This document shows, one piece after another, positions 24,552 through 34,325 of a DNA stretch of 64,000 bases. The stretch covers positions 186,001 to 250,000 of the forward strand of contig NZ_JABFHG010000003.1 of assembly GCF_013112485.1 (NCBI RefSeq), given 5' to 3'. The notes beneath the pieces are model-generated. The model made no database searches, had not been told where the DNA came from, and saw only the letters and a list, made by a program, of their open reading frames with translations. Position 1 is the stretch's first letter. Each line of letters opens with the position of its first letter. Made by a program: the position numbers and the translations under genes. Source of the DNA: Roseicella sp. DB1501. Its GTDB lineage: Bacteria > Pseudomonadota > Alphaproteobacteria > Acetobacterales > Acetobacteraceae.

Positions 24552-25682
24552 TCAGCCCAGCGTCTCCAGCAGCTCGCACAGCACCGCCCCGCGCGGCGCC
24601 AGGTCGCGCCAGCGGATATGCTCCTCCGGCGCATGCGCCCCCGCCCCGGTGCAGCCGAGCCCGTCGAGGGTCGGGATGCCAAGGGCGGCGGTGAAATTGC
24701 CGTCCGAGCCGCCGCCGCGCTGCTGCCGCGGCAGGTCGTAGCCCTGCCGCGCGGCGATCGCCCGGGCGGTCTCGTAGAGGGCGAGGTTGGCCGGCCCCTC
24801 CTCCAGCGGCGGCCGGTTCAACCCGCCCTCGAGCGTGATGCGGATGCCGTCCGCCTCGCCGGCCAGGGCCCGGATGGCGGCGACCACCCGCTCCGCCTCC
24901 GCCAGGCTCGGGGCGCGGAAGTCGATCCGGCAGCCGGCCTCGGGCGGGATGACGTTCGGCCGCGTGCCGCCCCAGATGGGCGCGACATTGGTGGTGACGC
25001 CGCGCTCCAGATCGGTCAGGGCATGGATCTTCAAGATGGCCTGGGCGAGGGCGACCACGGCGCTCCGTCCCTCCGACCAATTGCCGCCGGCATGGGCGCT
25101 GCGGCCGGCGACGGTCATGGTGAAGCCGCCCGTCCCCTTGCGCCCGGTGACGCAGGCGCCCTGCGGCCCGCCCGCCGGCTCGGGGATCAGCACCGCGCAG
25201 GCGCCGCGCGCCGCCGCCTCGATCGGCGCGCGGCTGGTCGGGCTGCCCACCTCCTCGTCCGGGGTCAGCAGCAGGGTGATCGGTCGGCGCGTCCGGGTCC
25301 CCTGGCGCAGGATCTCCCGCACCGCATGGAAGGCGAGGAAGCTGCCAGCCTTCATGTCGTAGATGCCGGGGCCATGGGCGCGCTCGCCCTCGACCCGGAA
25401 GGGCATCGGCCCGGCCAGGGTCCCGTGGTCCCAGACGGTGTCGAGATGCCCGGCCACCACCACCGGCGGGCCCTCCCCGGGGGTGCGGGCGATCAGCGTG
25501 TCGCCATAGCCGTCCCGCCCCGGCAGCCGCTCGAGCGCCGCGCCGGCGGCGCCGAGCTCCGCCTCGGCGCGCGAGAGCAGGGCGTTGACCGCCGCCGCAT
25601 CGGTGCTCGGCGTCTCCTGCTCGACCCAGCCCCGCAATTCGGTGAGCAGGCGGTCGGAGGAGCCGATCTCGGTCACGGGCAT
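24552..25682 (-). CDS. M20 family metallopeptidase (CPG2/carboxypeptidase G2-like)
   Basis: A 376-residue zinc-dependent aminoacyl hydrolase. Metal ligands are His in VVAGHLDTVWD, Asp in GPGIYDMKAG, and the Glu pair in LLTPDEEVGS; a lid domain sits between (about 180-290). It lacks a signal peptide, so it is cytoplasmic. Relatives cleave glutamate from folate or peptides, or hydrolyse N-acyl amino acids. The frame is open far upstream; ATG 25682 gives the normal length. Confidence 0.88.
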   Translation of the reverse strand: MPVTEIGSSDRLLTELRGWVEQETPSTDAAAVNALLSRAEAELGAAGAALERLPGRDGYGDTLIARTPGEGPPVVVAGHLDTVWDHGTLAGPMPFRVEGERAHGPGIYDMKAGSFLAFHAVREILRQGTRTRRPITLLLTPDEEVGSPTSRAPIEAAARGACAVLIPEPAGGPQGACVTGRKGTGGFTMTVAGRSAHAGGNWSEGRSAVVALAQAILKIHALTDLERGVTTNVAPIWGGTRPNVIPPEAGCRIDFRAPSLAEAERVVAAIRALAGEADGIRITLEGGLNRPPLEEGPANLALYETARAIAARQGYDLPRQQRGGGSDGNFTAALGIPTLDGLGCTGAGAHAPEEHIRWRDLAPRGAVLCELLETLG

Positions 25683-25916
25683 GCGGAGGTCCTTTCTCGG
25701 GGCCGGATCCCGGAGCTGGGGCCTGGGACGGGTCGGCCAGCGGCATGTTCGCCCGCGCCGGTCGGGCTGGAAAGCCGCGGCCCGGCCGCCCGCCCGCGCT
25801 TCCGCCTCGCCGCGATCCGCTGTAGCTGGGGGGCTGAGGGCGGCGTCGCGCCCCTGGGACGCCGCCTCCGGCGCCGCCGGGCGCGACGGCGCATAGCAGT
25901 CTCCCCAGGGGTGTCG

Positions 25917-26384
25917 ATGTCCGACGGCATGTTCTTCGAGGATCTCGCGGTCGGCCAGAAGGCCAGCTTCGGCAAGACCATCACCGAGGCCGATATCGTC
26001 CTCTTCGCCGCCGTCACCGGCGACACCAACCCGATGCATCTCAACGCCGACTACGCGAAGGAGACGATCTTCGGCGAGCGCATCGCCCATGGCATGCTGG
26101 CCGCCGGGCTGATCACCAAGGTGCTGGGGACGCAGCTTCCCGGCCCGGGGACGATCTACATGTCGCAGAGCCTGCAATTCCGCGCCCCGGTGCGGATCGG
26201 CGAGACGGTGACCGCGACCGTCGAGGTGTTGGCGCTGCACCCGGAGAAGCACCGGGCGACGCTGCGCACCGTCTGCGCCGTGCGGGGCAAGCCGGTGCTG
26301 GAGGGCGAGGCCTATGTCTCCGTCCCGAGCCGGGCCGCCGCTGCCGCCTCCGTTCCCCCCTCTGGGACGCGGGCGGCGGAATGA
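25917..26384 (+). CDS. MaoC family hot-dog dehydratase
   Basis: A 155-residue single hot-dog protein. Catalytic Asp and His lie in FAAVTGDTNPMHLNADYA near 29-46, the R-specific enoyl-CoA hydratase signature. It hydrates trans-2-enoyl-CoA to (R)-3-hydroxyacyl-CoA in fatty acid or PHA metabolism. An in-frame GTG lies two codons earlier. It overlaps ribF by four bases (ATGA), an unusual pairing. Confidence 0.88.
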   Translation: MSDGMFFEDLAVGQKASFGKTITEADIVLFAAVTGDTNPMHLNADYAKETIFGERIAHGMLAAGLITKVLGTQLPGPGTIYMSQSLQFRAPVRIGETVTATVEVLALHPEKHRATLRTVCAVRGKPVLEGEAYVSVPSRAAAAASVPPSGTRAAE

Positions 26385-27319
26385 CCACCCCGGCCCGCCC
26401 CGCGGTCGTCACGGACTGGCACGACGTGCCGGAGGGGCTGCGCGGCGCCACCATCGCGCTCGGCAACATGGACGGGGTGCATCGCGGCCATCTCGCCGTG
26501 CTGCATGCGGCGCACCAGGCGCGGCCCGGCGCGAAGCTGGCGGCGCTCACCTTCGAGCCGCATCCGCGCGAGCATTTCCGCCCCGACGACCCGCCCTTCC
26601 GGCTGACCCTGCTACCGGCCAAGGCGGCGGCGCTGGGGGCGGCCGGGGCGGCGGTGGTCTATGCGCTGCGCTTCGACGAGACGCTGGCCGCCATGCCGGC
26701 CGAGGCCTTCTTCGAGCAGGTGCTGTGCCGGGGCCTCGGCGCCGTGCATCTCGCCTGCGGCCAGGATTTCGCCTTCGGGCATCGCCGGGGCGGGGATGCG
26801 GCGCGGCTCTCCACGCTGGCCGAGACGGCCGGGATCGGCGTGACCATCGTCCCGCCGCTGACCGATGCGCAGGGCCCCATCTCCTCGACCCGCATCCGCC
26901 GGGTGCTGCAGGACGGCTATCCGGAGCGCGCGACCGCCATGCTCGGCCGCCCCTGGGAGATCCGCGGCACGGTGGTGCATGGCGACAAGCTGGGCCGGGT
27001 GCTGGGCTGGCCGACCGCCAATATGTGGCTAGGCCGGCACCTGGAGCCGGCGCGCGGCGTCTATGCCGTCACCGTCGCGCTGCCGGACGGCACGGAGGCC
27101 AAGGGCGTCGCCAATATCGGCCGGCGGCCGACCCTTGGCGGCGATCCGGAGACGCGGCTCGAGACCTATGTCTTCGACTGGTCGGGCGATCTCTACGACC
27201 GGGAGATCGGCGTGCGGCTGATGCATTTCCTGCGGCCGGATGCCAAATTCGCCGACCTTGAGACGCTGAAGGCGGCGATCGCCCAGGATGCCGAGGCGGC
27301 GCGGGCGGCGCTGGGCTGA
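26381..27319 (+). CDS. ribF: Bifunctional riboflavin kinase/FAD synthetase
   Basis: A 312-residue enzyme making FMN then FAD from riboflavin. The N-terminal adenylyltransferase half has GNMDGVHRGH near 28-37 and SSTRIRRVLQ near 168. The C-terminal kinase half has GWPTAN near 209 and ANIGRRPTLGG. Length and order are normal. It overlaps maoC and lies upstream of ileS-lspA, the common ribF-ileS-lspA order. Confidence 0.95.
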   Translation: MTTPARPAVVTDWHDVPEGLRGATIALGNMDGVHRGHLAVLHAAHQARPGAKLAALTFEPHPREHFRPDDPPFRLTLLPAKAAALGAAGAAVVYALRFDETLAAMPAEAFFEQVLCRGLGAVHLACGQDFAFGHRRGGDAARLSTLAETAGIGVTIVPPLTDAQGPISSTRIRRVLQDGYPERATAMLGRPWEIRGTVVHGDKLGRVLGWPTANMWLGRHLEPARGVYAVTVALPDGTEAKGVANIGRRPTLGGDPETRLETYVFDWSGDLYDREIGVRLMHFLRPDAKFADLETLKAAIAQDAEAARAALG

Positions 27320-27412
27320 GCCGGCGGCGACGGCCTCATCCCGCCCGCCGCCATATCACGCCGGGCGTGTATCCACTTGCGGTGAAGAGGGGCAGCCGCG
27401 CACAACCCGCGC

Positions 27413-27442
27413 TTGACCCGGCCCCGCTCCGCTCCGCATAAC
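27413..27442 (+). promoter_or_regulatory. Candidate sigma70 promoter of ileS
   Basis: TTGACC (27413-27418) and CATAAC (27437-27442) are 18 bases apart in the 294-base gap before ileS, the only TTGAC-type hexamer with a plausible partner there. It would give a leader of about 165 bases. No T-box or attenuator-like fold is evident. Confidence 0.35.
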
Positions 27443-27613
27443 CGCGCCATGCACGCTTCGGCGCCATATCGTCTCATCGGCCGAATTCCTGGCCCGGTCC
27501 TCGCCTGAGGCCCTCCGGCACCGCCGGAGCCGCCGCCAGGCCGGGGCCGGGACCCATCGCGCGCATCCACCGCTCCGCCGGCGCCAGGGCGCCCGCGGCC
27601 AGGACCGAGACCC

Positions 27614-30442
27614 ATGAACGACAGCCCCGCCGACACCGCCCTCCGCGACTATCGCGGCACCGTCTTCCTGCCCGAGACCTCCTTCCCCATGCGCGGCGAC
27701 CTGCCGAAGCGGGAGCCGCAATGGCTCGCCCGCTGGGAGCAACTGAAGTTGTGGGAGCGGCTGCGGGCGCAGTCGAAGGGCCGCGAGCGCTTCGTCCTGC
27801 ATGACGGCCCGCCCTATGCGAACGGGCCGCTGCATATCGGCCACGCGCTGAACAAGATCCTGAAGGACGTGATCAACCGCGCCGCCCAGATGGCGGGGAA
27901 GGACGCGGATTACGTCCCGGGCTGGGACTGCCACGGCCTGCCGATCGAGTGGAAGATCGAGGAGGAGTACCGCGACCCCAAGGGCAAGTACCAGGGCGGC
28001 CGCAAGAAGGACGACGTGCCGGTGCTGGAGTTCCGCGCCGAGTGCCGCGCCTATGCCGCGCACTGGCTGGACGTGCAGCGGGAGGAGTTCAAGCGCCTCG
28101 GCGTCTTCGGCGACTGGGCCGGGCGCTACGCCACGATGGACCTCACCAGCGAGGCCGCGATCGTGCGCGAGATCGGCAAGTTCCTGACGAACGGCTCGCT
28201 CTATCGCGGCCTGCGCCCCGTGATGTGGAGCCCGGTCGAGAAGACGGCGTTGGCCGAGGCCGAGATCGAGTATCACGACCATGTCTCGCCGACGCTCTGG
28301 GCGCGCTTCCGGCTGCAGCGGGCGGCGGCGGAGGACCTGGTCGGCGCCAGCGTGGTGATCTGGACGACGACGCCCTGGACCATCCCCGGCAACCGCGCCG
28401 TCGCCTATGGCGAGGAGATCGACTACGCGCTGCTGCATGTCGATGCGGTGGGCGAGGACAGCCATCTGGTGCCGGGCGAGCGGCTGCTGGTGGCGCTGCC
28501 GCTGCTGCCGCAATTCGAGAAGGATGCGAAGCTCGGCGCGCATAGCGTGAAACGCGTGCTGAAGGGCGCGGAGCTCGCCGGCGCCGTCGCGGCGCATCCG
28601 CTGGCCGGCTGGAATGCGGGCTACGACTTCCCGGTGCCGCTGCTGCCGGGCGATTTCGTCACCACCGAGGCCGGCACCGGCTTCGTGCATATCGCGCCCG
28701 GCCATGGCGAGGACGACTTCAACCTCGGCCGCGCCCATGGGCTGGCGGTGCCGGAGACGGTGAATGACGACGGCAGCTTCACCGTGCAGGCGCCGGGCTT
28801 CACCGGCCTGCATGTCTTCAAGGCGCATGACGCCGTCTATGCCGCCTGCGAGGCGGCGGGGACGCTGGTCGCCAAGTCGAAGCTGACGCACAGCTACCCG
28901 CATAGCTGGCGCAGCAAGAAGCCGGTGATTTTCCGGGCGACGCCGCAATGGTTCATCGCCATGGACGATGCCAACCGCATCCGCGAGAAGGCGCTGGCGG
29001 CGATCGACGCCACGCATTTCGTCCCGGATCAGGGCCGCAACCGCATCGGCAGCATGGTGGCGGCGCGGCCGGATTGGTGCATCAGCCGCCAGCGCGCCTG
29101 GGGCGTGCCGATCGCCGTCTTCGTCGAAAGGGCGACGGGCGAGCCGCTGCGCGACCCGACGGTGATGGACCGCATCATCGCCGCCTTCGCCGAGGAGGGC
29201 GCTGATGCCTGGTACAAGCCGGGCGCCGCGGCGCGCTTCCTCGGAAAGGGACGCGACCCGGCGGATTACGAGCAGGTGATGGACATCGTCGATGTCTGGT
29301 TCGAGAGCGGCAGCACCCATGCCTTCGTGCTGCCCGACCACGGCCTGCCCTTCCCCGCCGACCTTTACCTGGAGGGCTCCGACCAGCATCGCGGCTGGTT
29401 CCATTCCTCGCTGCTCGAGAGCATCGGCACCAACGGCGTCGCCCCCTTCAAGGCGGTGCTGACGCATGGCTTCGTGCTCGACGAGCAGGGCCGCAAGATG
29501 TCGAAGTCGCTCGGCAACGTCACCGCGCCGCAGCAGGTGATGCAGCAATACGGCGCCGACATCCTGCGGCTCTGGGTGATGAACTCCGACACCGCCGAGG
29601 ACCTGCGCATCGGGCCGGAGATCCTGAAGCAGCAGGCGGAACTGTATCGCCGCATCCGCAATTCGCTGCGCTGGCTGCTCGGCAACCTTGCCGGCTTCGA
29701 GGAGGGGGAGACCGTCCCCTATGCCGAGCTGCCGGAGCTGGAACGCTGGGTGCTGCACCGGCTGACCGAGCTGGATGCGCGGATCCGCAAGGCGGCCGAG
29801 GATTACGACTGGACCGGGGTCTATCCCGAGATCCACAATTTCTGCGCCACCGACCTCTCCGCCTTCTACTTCGACATCCGCAAGGACGCGCTCTACTGCG
29901 ACGGGCCGGACAGCCATCGCCGGCGCAGCGCCCGCACGGTGCTCGACGTGCTGCATCGCTGCCTCTGCGCCTGGCTGGCGCCGGTGCTGGTCTTCACCGC
30001 CGAGGAGGCCTGGCTGGCGCGCTTCCCGGATGAGAATGGCAGCATCCACCTCACCGACTTCCCGATGGTGCCGGAAGGATGGAAGGACCCGGCGCTGGCC
30101 GAGCGCTGGGCGGAGATCCGCCGCTTCCGCCGCAGCGTCACCGGCGACATCGAGGAGAAGCGACGCGCCGGCACCATCGGCTCCTCGCTGCAGGCGAAGG
30201 CGCTGCTGCGCTTCGCGCCGGAGGAGCCGGCGAATGTGCTGACCGCCGAGGAATGGGCGGAGGTGCTGATCGTCTCCCAGGTCACGCTCACCGAGGCGGC
30301 GGAGACGGGCGAGACGGTGGAAGTCGCCCCCGGCACGAAATGCGACCGCTGCTGGCGCGTGCTGCCCGAGGTCGGCGTCTCGGAGCGGCACCCGACGCTT
30401 TGCCGCCGCTGCGAGGCGGTTGTCGAAGCCCAGGGCGGCTGA
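27614..30442 (+). CDS. ileS: Isoleucine-tRNA ligase
   Basis: A 942-residue class I aminoacyl-tRNA synthetase. The HIGH motif is in [12 protein letters not shown] near 72-83, the KMSKS loop is in [10 protein letters not shown] near 632, and the editing domain lies between. The C-terminus has a Cys4 zinc site, KCDRCW...LCRRCEAVV. This is the bacterial-type IleRS, which is the one usually sensitive to mupirocin. It is followed closely by lspA. Confidence 0.97.
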   Translation: MNDSPADTALRDYRGTVFLPETSFPMRGDLPKREPQWLARWEQLKLWERLRAQSKGRERFVLHDGPPYANGPLHIGHALNKILKDVINRAAQMAGKDADYVPGWDCHGLPIEWKIEEEYRDPKGKYQGGRKKDDVPVLEFRAECRAYAAHWLDVQREEFKRLGVFGDWAGRYATMDLTSEAAIVREIGKFLTNGSLYRGLRPVMWSPVEKTALAEAEIEYHDHVSPTLWARFRLQRAAAEDLVGASVVIWTTTPWTIPGNRAVAYGEEIDYALLHVDAVGEDSHLVPGERLLVALPLLPQFEKDAKLGAHSVKRVLKGAELAGAVAAHPLAGWNAGYDFPVPLLPGDFVTTEAGTGFVHIAPGHGEDDFNLGRAHGLAVPETVNDDGSFTVQAPGFTGLHVFKAHDAVYAACEAAGTLVAKSKLTHSYPHSWRSKKPVIFRATPQWFIAMDDANRIREKALAAIDATHFVPDQGRNRIGSMVAARPDWCISRQRAWGVPIAVFVERATGEPLRDPTVMDRIIAAFAEEGADAWYKPGAAARFLGKGRDPADYEQVMDIVDVWFESGSTHAFVLPDHGLPFPADLYLEGSDQHRGWFHSSLLESIGTNGVAPFKAVLTHGFVLDEQGRKMSKSLGNVTAPQQVMQQYGADILRLWVMNSDTAEDLRIGPEILKQQAELYRRIRNSLRWLLGNLAGFEEGETVPYAELPELERWVLHRLTELDARIRKAAEDYDWTGVYPEIHNFCATDLSAFYFDIRKDALYCDGPDSHRRRSARTVLDVLHRCLCAWLAPVLVFTAEEAWLARFPDENGSIHLTDFPMVPEGWKDPALAERWAEIRRFRRSVTGDIEEKRRAGTIGSSLQAKALLRFAPEEPANVLTAEEWAEVLIVSQVTLTEAAETGETVEVAPGTKCDRCWRVLPEVGVSERHPTLCRRCEAVVEAQGG

Positions 30443-30446
30443 GGTC

Positions 30447-30968
30447 TTGAGCGCGACCACCGCCGCCGTGGCGCCAGCCCGCGGCGGCGTCCGCCTCGGC
30501 CTCGCCATGGCGGCGCTGCTGCTGCTGGCCGATCAGGCGAGCAAGTGGTGGATCCTCGAACGGCTTGACCTGCCGGCGCTGCGCAACCTGCCGCTGCTGC
30601 AGGTCGGGCCCTTCGGCCTCGACCTCACCATGGTGTGGAATCGCGGCGTCACCTTCGGCCTTCTCTCGGGGGAGGGGCCGCTGAACCACGTGCTGCTGGC
30701 GGTGGTCGCGGTCGCCATCGCCGGCTTCCTGCTGCGCTGGCTGTGGCGCGCCGAGACGCGGCTGGTGGCGCTCGCCCTCGGCGCCGTCATCGGTGGCGCC
30801 GTCGGCAACGTCATCGACCGGCTGCGCTTCGGCGCGGTGGTCGATTTCATCCGGGCGCATGCCTGGGGCTGGAACTGGTACGTCTTCAACATCGCCGATG
30901 CCGGCATCGTCTGCGGCGTCGTCGCGCTGCTCGCCGATGCGCTGCTGCGCCGGCCGGCACGGGGTTAG
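30447..30968 (+). CDS. lspA: Lipoprotein signal peptidase
   Basis: An aspartic membrane protease that removes prolipoprotein signal peptides. It has four helices, an NRGVTFGLL motif, one catalytic Asp in GNVIDRLRFGAVVDF and the other in FNIADAGI. The start is uncertain: there is no ATG before the first helix. TTG 30447 (173 residues, used here), TTG 30420 (overlapping ileS) and GTG 30468 are all in frame. It probably processes the two DUF5666 lipoproteins of this window among others. Confidence 0.9.
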   Translation: MSATTAAVAPARGGVRLGLAMAALLLLADQASKWWILERLDLPALRNLPLLQVGPFGLDLTMVWNRGVTFGLLSGEGPLNHVLLAVVAVAIAGFLLRWLWRAETRLVALALGAVIGGAVGNVIDRLRFGAVVDFIRAHAWGWNWYVFNIADAGIVCGVVALLADALLRRPARG

Positions 30969-30995
30969 GTAAACCCTGCGCCGCAGCGTCGCCGC

Positions 30996-31187
30996 TCAGC
31001 CCGGCGGCGTCGCCAGGTGCAAGACGTTCTTCGTCACCGTGTAGCAGGCCAGCCCCTCGCTGCCGCCCTCGCGCCTCGCATGCGGCAGCTCGCCCAGCAC
31101 GCTGTCATCGAAGGGGTTGAACGCCGGCTGTGCCGGGCGGCGCCGCTCGCCGCTGATGCAGAGTCGCAGTTCCGGATAGGCCGCCAT
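30996..31187 (-). pseudogene. Ends-only remnant of an aldehyde dehydrogenase (SSADH-like)
   Basis: A 63-residue reading frame made of the first ~37 residues of an NAD-dependent succinate-semialdehyde dehydrogenase (MAAYPELRLCISGERR...NPFDDSVLGELPHA) joined directly to its last ~25 residues (REGGSEGL..YTVTKNVLHLA). The roughly 400 residues between, including the cofactor fold, catalytic Cys and Glu, are missing, yet the frame is intact. It keeps a strong ribosome-binding site (GGCAGGAGG) and faces an AT-rich palindrome, so it may still be expressed. Activity is impossible. An assembly collapse is an alternative explanation. Confidence 0.75.
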
Positions 31188-31238
31188 GGATCCTCCTGCC
31201 GCGCCCCGGCCTCCGCGCCTTGGGGTCGGGCGTATTGT

Positions 31239-31256
31239 TATATTTGATCAAATATA
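31239..31256. promoter_or_regulatory. Perfect 18-bp palindromic operator
   Basis: TATATTTGATCAAATATA is a perfect palindrome and the most AT-rich run in its surroundings. It lies between the divergent aldehyde dehydrogenase remnant and the intact aldehyde dehydrogenase gene. The TTGATCAA core resembles GntR/FadR-type operators. No regulator gene is adjacent. Confidence 0.65.
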
Positions 31257-31365
31257 GCCATCCCTTGCCGCCGCGGCCCGGTCAACCGCCCGCCGCCCCC
31301 TTGCGTTGCGGGGCGGCGGCCGGAAGAGTCGCGCCCCGGTCCACCGCAACGAGGGAAACGCCATC

Positions 31366-32868
31366 ATGAGCAGCACCGCCGCCGCAACGACGGCATCGGC
31401 CGCGCCCTTCCACCCCATGCTCATCGACGGCGTCTGGGTGCCGGCGCGGGATGGCGAGACGATCCTCGTCGAGAACCCGGCCAACCGCCGGACCATTGCC
31501 GCGGTACCGCGCGGCAAGCCGGCCGATGTCGAGGTGGCCATCGCCGCGGCGCAGGCCGCCTTCTCCGCCTGGTCGCGCGTGCCGCCGCGCGAGCGTGGCC
31601 GCGCCCTGCTGCGCATCGCCGACCGGCTGGAGGCCGAGGCGGAGGCGATCGCCCGGCAGGTGGCGACCGAGACCGGCAACGCGCTCCGCACCCAGGCGCG
31701 GCCGGAGGCGCGCGGCCTCGCCGAGATCTTCCGCTATTTCGGCGGCCTCGCCAGCGAGCTGAAGGGGGAGACCATCCCGCTCGGCGAGCATGTGCTGAGC
31801 TATACGCGGCGCGAGCCGCTCGGCGTGGTCGGCGCCATCATCCCCTGGAATGCGCCGGTGCTGCTGGCCGCGCTGAAGATCGCACCCGCCCTCTGCGCCG
31901 GCAACACCATGGTGCTTAAGGCGGCGGAGGACGCGCCGCTCGGCGTGCTGATGCTCGCCGCCTTCTGCCAGGAGCACCTGCCGGCGGGCGTGCTCAACCT
32001 GCTGACCGGCACCGGCCCGGAATGCGGCGAGCCGCTGGCGCGCCACCCGGCGGTGCGCAAGCTCTCCTTCACCGGCTCGACCGCCGTCGGCAAGCTGATC
32101 ATGGGCTGGGCCGCGGAGCGCATCGTGCCGGTCTCGCTCGAGCTCGGCGGCAAGTCGCCCTGCATCCTCTACCCGGATGCCGACGAGGACTGGGTGGTGG
32201 ACGGCGTCGTCGCGGCGATGCGCTTCACCCGCCAGAGCCAGTCCTGCACCGCCGGCTCGCGGCTGTTCCTGCACCGGCGCATCTTCGACAGCTTCCTCGA
32301 GCGGCTGGTGGCGAAGGTGCGGACGCTGAAGCTCGGCGACCCGCTGGACGAGGCCAGCGATATCGGCACCATCATCAACCGCAAGCAGTTCGACCGCGTC
32401 TGCGGCTATGTGAAGGAGGGGATGCAGCGGCAGGATGCGCGGTTGCTGACCGGCGGCCTGCCGCCAGGCGAGGGGCCGCTGAGCGAGGGCTATTTCGCCG
32501 TCCCCACCATCTTCGCCGACGCCACCAACGATTGGCGCCTGGCGCGGGAGGAGATCTTCGGCCCGGTGCTGGTGGCGATCCCCTGGGAGGACGAGGCGGA
32601 GATGCTGCGCATGGCCAATGACAGCCATTACGGCCTCGCCGCCTATGTCTTCACCCGCGACATCGGCGCCGCCCTGCGCACGGCGCATCGGATCGAGGCT
32701 GGCTGGGTGCAGGTGAACCAGGCCGGCGGCCAGGTGCCGGGCCATTCCTATGGCGGCTACAAGCAGAGCGGCATCGGCCGGGAATTCTCGCTGGAGGGCA
32801 TGCTGGAGAGCTTCACCCAGCGCAAGAATGTCAGCGTGAACCTCGACCTGCCGCCGCCGCGCGGTTGA
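31366..32868 (+). CDS. Aldehyde dehydrogenase family protein
   Basis: A 500-residue NAD(P)-dependent aldehyde dehydrogenase. Catalytic Cys294 is in QSQSCTAGSR, the general base Glu is in LELGGKSP, Asn is in IIPWNAPVL, and the cofactor contact is in FTGSTAVGK. Length is complete. A GAGGGAAA site precedes the ATG. The substrate is not predictable. The divergent neighbour is a deletion remnant of a different ALDH subfamily, so this gene may have been the surviving member of a pair. Confidence 0.92.
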   Translation: MSSTAAATTASAAPFHPMLIDGVWVPARDGETILVENPANRRTIAAVPRGKPADVEVAIAAAQAAFSAWSRVPPRERGRALLRIADRLEAEAEAIARQVATETGNALRTQARPEARGLAEIFRYFGGLASELKGETIPLGEHVLSYTRREPLGVVGAIIPWNAPVLLAALKIAPALCAGNTMVLKAAEDAPLGVLMLAAFCQEHLPAGVLNLLTGTGPECGEPLARHPAVRKLSFTGSTAVGKLIMGWAAERIVPVSLELGGKSPCILYPDADEDWVVDGVVAAMRFTRQSQSCTAGSRLFLHRRIFDSFLERLVAKVRTLKLGDPLDEASDIGTIINRKQFDRVCGYVKEGMQRQDARLLTGGLPPGEGPLSEGYFAVPTIFADATNDWRLAREEIFGPVLVAIPWEDEAEMLRMANDSHYGLAAYVFTRDIGAALRTAHRIEAGWVQVNQAGGQVPGHSYGGYKQSGIGREFSLEGMLESFTQRKNVSVNLDLPPPRG

Positions 32869-32882
32869 TCCCCCGGCCGCGC

Positions 32883-34325
32883 TCAGCGGCCAGGGCCACC
32901 GCCGCCCGGACCGCCACCAGGGCCGCCTCCTCCTGGACCCGGGCCGAAACCGCCCGGGCCCCGCCCAAAGCCGCCCAGGCCGAAGCCGCCGGGACCGAAG
33001 CTCCTGGGTCCTCTCCCTGGACCGCCCTCGGGCCCTCCTCCTGGGCCGAAGCCGCCGGGACCGGGGCTGCCGGGCCTAGCTTGGTCGGGCATGCCGCCGC
33101 CCCGCCAGGGCGGGAATCCCGATGACGGGCGATCACCGGGGGCTTGGCCTGGGCCGTGACCGGGACCGCCGCCCCGCCCACCGGGGGACATCCCGCTGGC
33201 CGGCGGCGCGGCGCCCGCCGTGCGCAGCGCGGATACCAGCAGCCCGCCATCGCCGCCCCGCACCAGCTCGACCACCGCGCGGCCACCGGCGAAGTTGCCG
33301 AGGCCCGGCGGCATCGCGGCAGCGACCCCGGGCGCGAGTCGCAGCATCCGACCATCCGGCGCGACGAAGCTCTCCAGCACGAAGGCGCGGACCTGCCGGC
33401 CGAAATAGGCCGTCGGGTCCGTCACCAGCGGGTCCGGCACCACGCTCTCGGCGCGCAGGATGCCGTTCTCGTAGCGGCCGGCGACGATCACGCCGCGATC
33501 CGTCTCCGGCAGATCCTGCGGCACGCCGCGGATCTCGAGGCCGCCGATGCGCGCCGCACCGGCCTCGCGCTGCAGCATGCCATGGACCCGCGCCGGGCCT
33601 GGCGCCATGCCGTCGAGCCGGGTCGCCTGGATCGACCCATCGGGCCGCCGCAACCCGCTCACCGCCACCCAGTCGCCGCGGCGCGGCCAGGCCTCCCCGG
33701 CTGCGGACGCGGCTGCCCGGGCCGGCGACAGCACTCGCTGGCCGGCGATCCGCAGCGCGCCATCGGCCTCGGCCGCCTCGACAGGCCCCGTCACCTCGTA
33801 GCGCACCTCGACGCGCCGGGCCTGCAGGGCGCCGCCGCTGCCCGTCGCCTCGACCACCGCAACCTGGCCGGCCCGCAGGGCGGACGGCGTGCTGCGCCGG
33901 CTCTCCACCATCACCGGCACGCTGGGGTCCAGCGCGACCTCCTGGCCAGCGAGGCAGATGCTGGCGAAGCCGGTGATGACGCCGACGATGCCGGTGCCGC
34001 CGATCCCGCGCTCGGCCTGTTGGAAGGTGGGCGCGCCGGTGCCGCCGATCCCACGCTCAGCGAGGACGGGGTCGCCCTCCTTGCGGCGGATGCCCGTGCC
34101 GCCCAGGCCACGCTCGGCCTGACGCATCGCATCCGCCGGGGCGCCGGTGCCGCCGATGCCGCGCTCGCCGAGCACCGGGCCGCCATCCGGCCCAACCTGG
34201 CATCGCGGCCCCGCCGGCCCCGCCGAGGCGTTGCCGGCAGGGGCGGCCACCTCCGGCCGCGGGGCACAGCCGGCCAGCGCCACCAGCAGCGCCAGCGCCT
34301 GCCAGGCGGGGGAGGGGCGCATCAT
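32883..34325 (-). CDS. DUF5666 lipoprotein with GIGGTG repeats (module A)
   Basis: A 480-residue predicted lipoprotein: signal peptide with lipobox LVALAGC at the N-terminus. It then has four [16 protein letters not shown] repeats (about 53-115) and [18 protein letters not shown] leading into a run of DUF5666 beta-barrel-like domains (about 115-360). The last ~110 residues are a Gly/Pro-rich GPGG tail. The ATG overlaps the stop of the DUF6502 gene (ATGA), so the two are coupled. The function is unknown. A surface-exposed or periplasmic role is inferred. A paralogue with the same layout lies at 38274-39821. Confidence 0.82.
   Translation of the reverse strand: MMRPSPAWQALALLVALAGCAPRPEVAAPAGNASAGPAGPRCQVGPDGGPVLGERGIGGTGAPADAMRQAERGLGGTGIRRKEGDPVLAERGIGGTGAPTFQQAERGIGGTGIVGVITGFASICLAGQEVALDPSVPVMVESRRSTPSALRAGQVAVVEATGSGGALQARRVEVRYEVTGPVEAAEADGALRIAGQRVLSPARAAASAAGEAWPRRGDWVAVSGLRRPDGSIQATRLDGMAPGPARVHGMLQREAGAARIGGLEIRGVPQDLPETDRGVIVAGRYENGILRAESVVPDPLVTDPTAYFGRQVRAFVLESFVAPDGRMLRLAPGVAAAMPPGLGNFAGGRAVVELVRGGDGGLLVSALRTAGAAPPASGMSPGGRGGGPGHGPGQAPGDRPSSGFPPWRGGGMPDQARPGSPGPGGFGPGGGPEGGPGRGPRSFGPGGFGLGGFGRGPGGFGPGPGGGGPGGGPGGGGPGR

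Noticed and set aside
25683-26252. Upstream extension of the M20 peptidase frame
   Set aside because: It is antisense to maoC and not homologous to the family.
27356-30508. 1050-residue open frame on the minus strand over ileS
   Set aside because: It is the antisense shadow of ileS in GC-rich DNA; its composition (Arg, Gln, His, Gly rich) is typical of shadow frames and no domain is visible.
32883-33230. Gly/Pro-rich tail of the module A DUF5666 gene as a separate collagen-like gene
   Set aside because: It is in frame and continuous with the lipoprotein and matches the Gly-rich tail of the module B paralogue.
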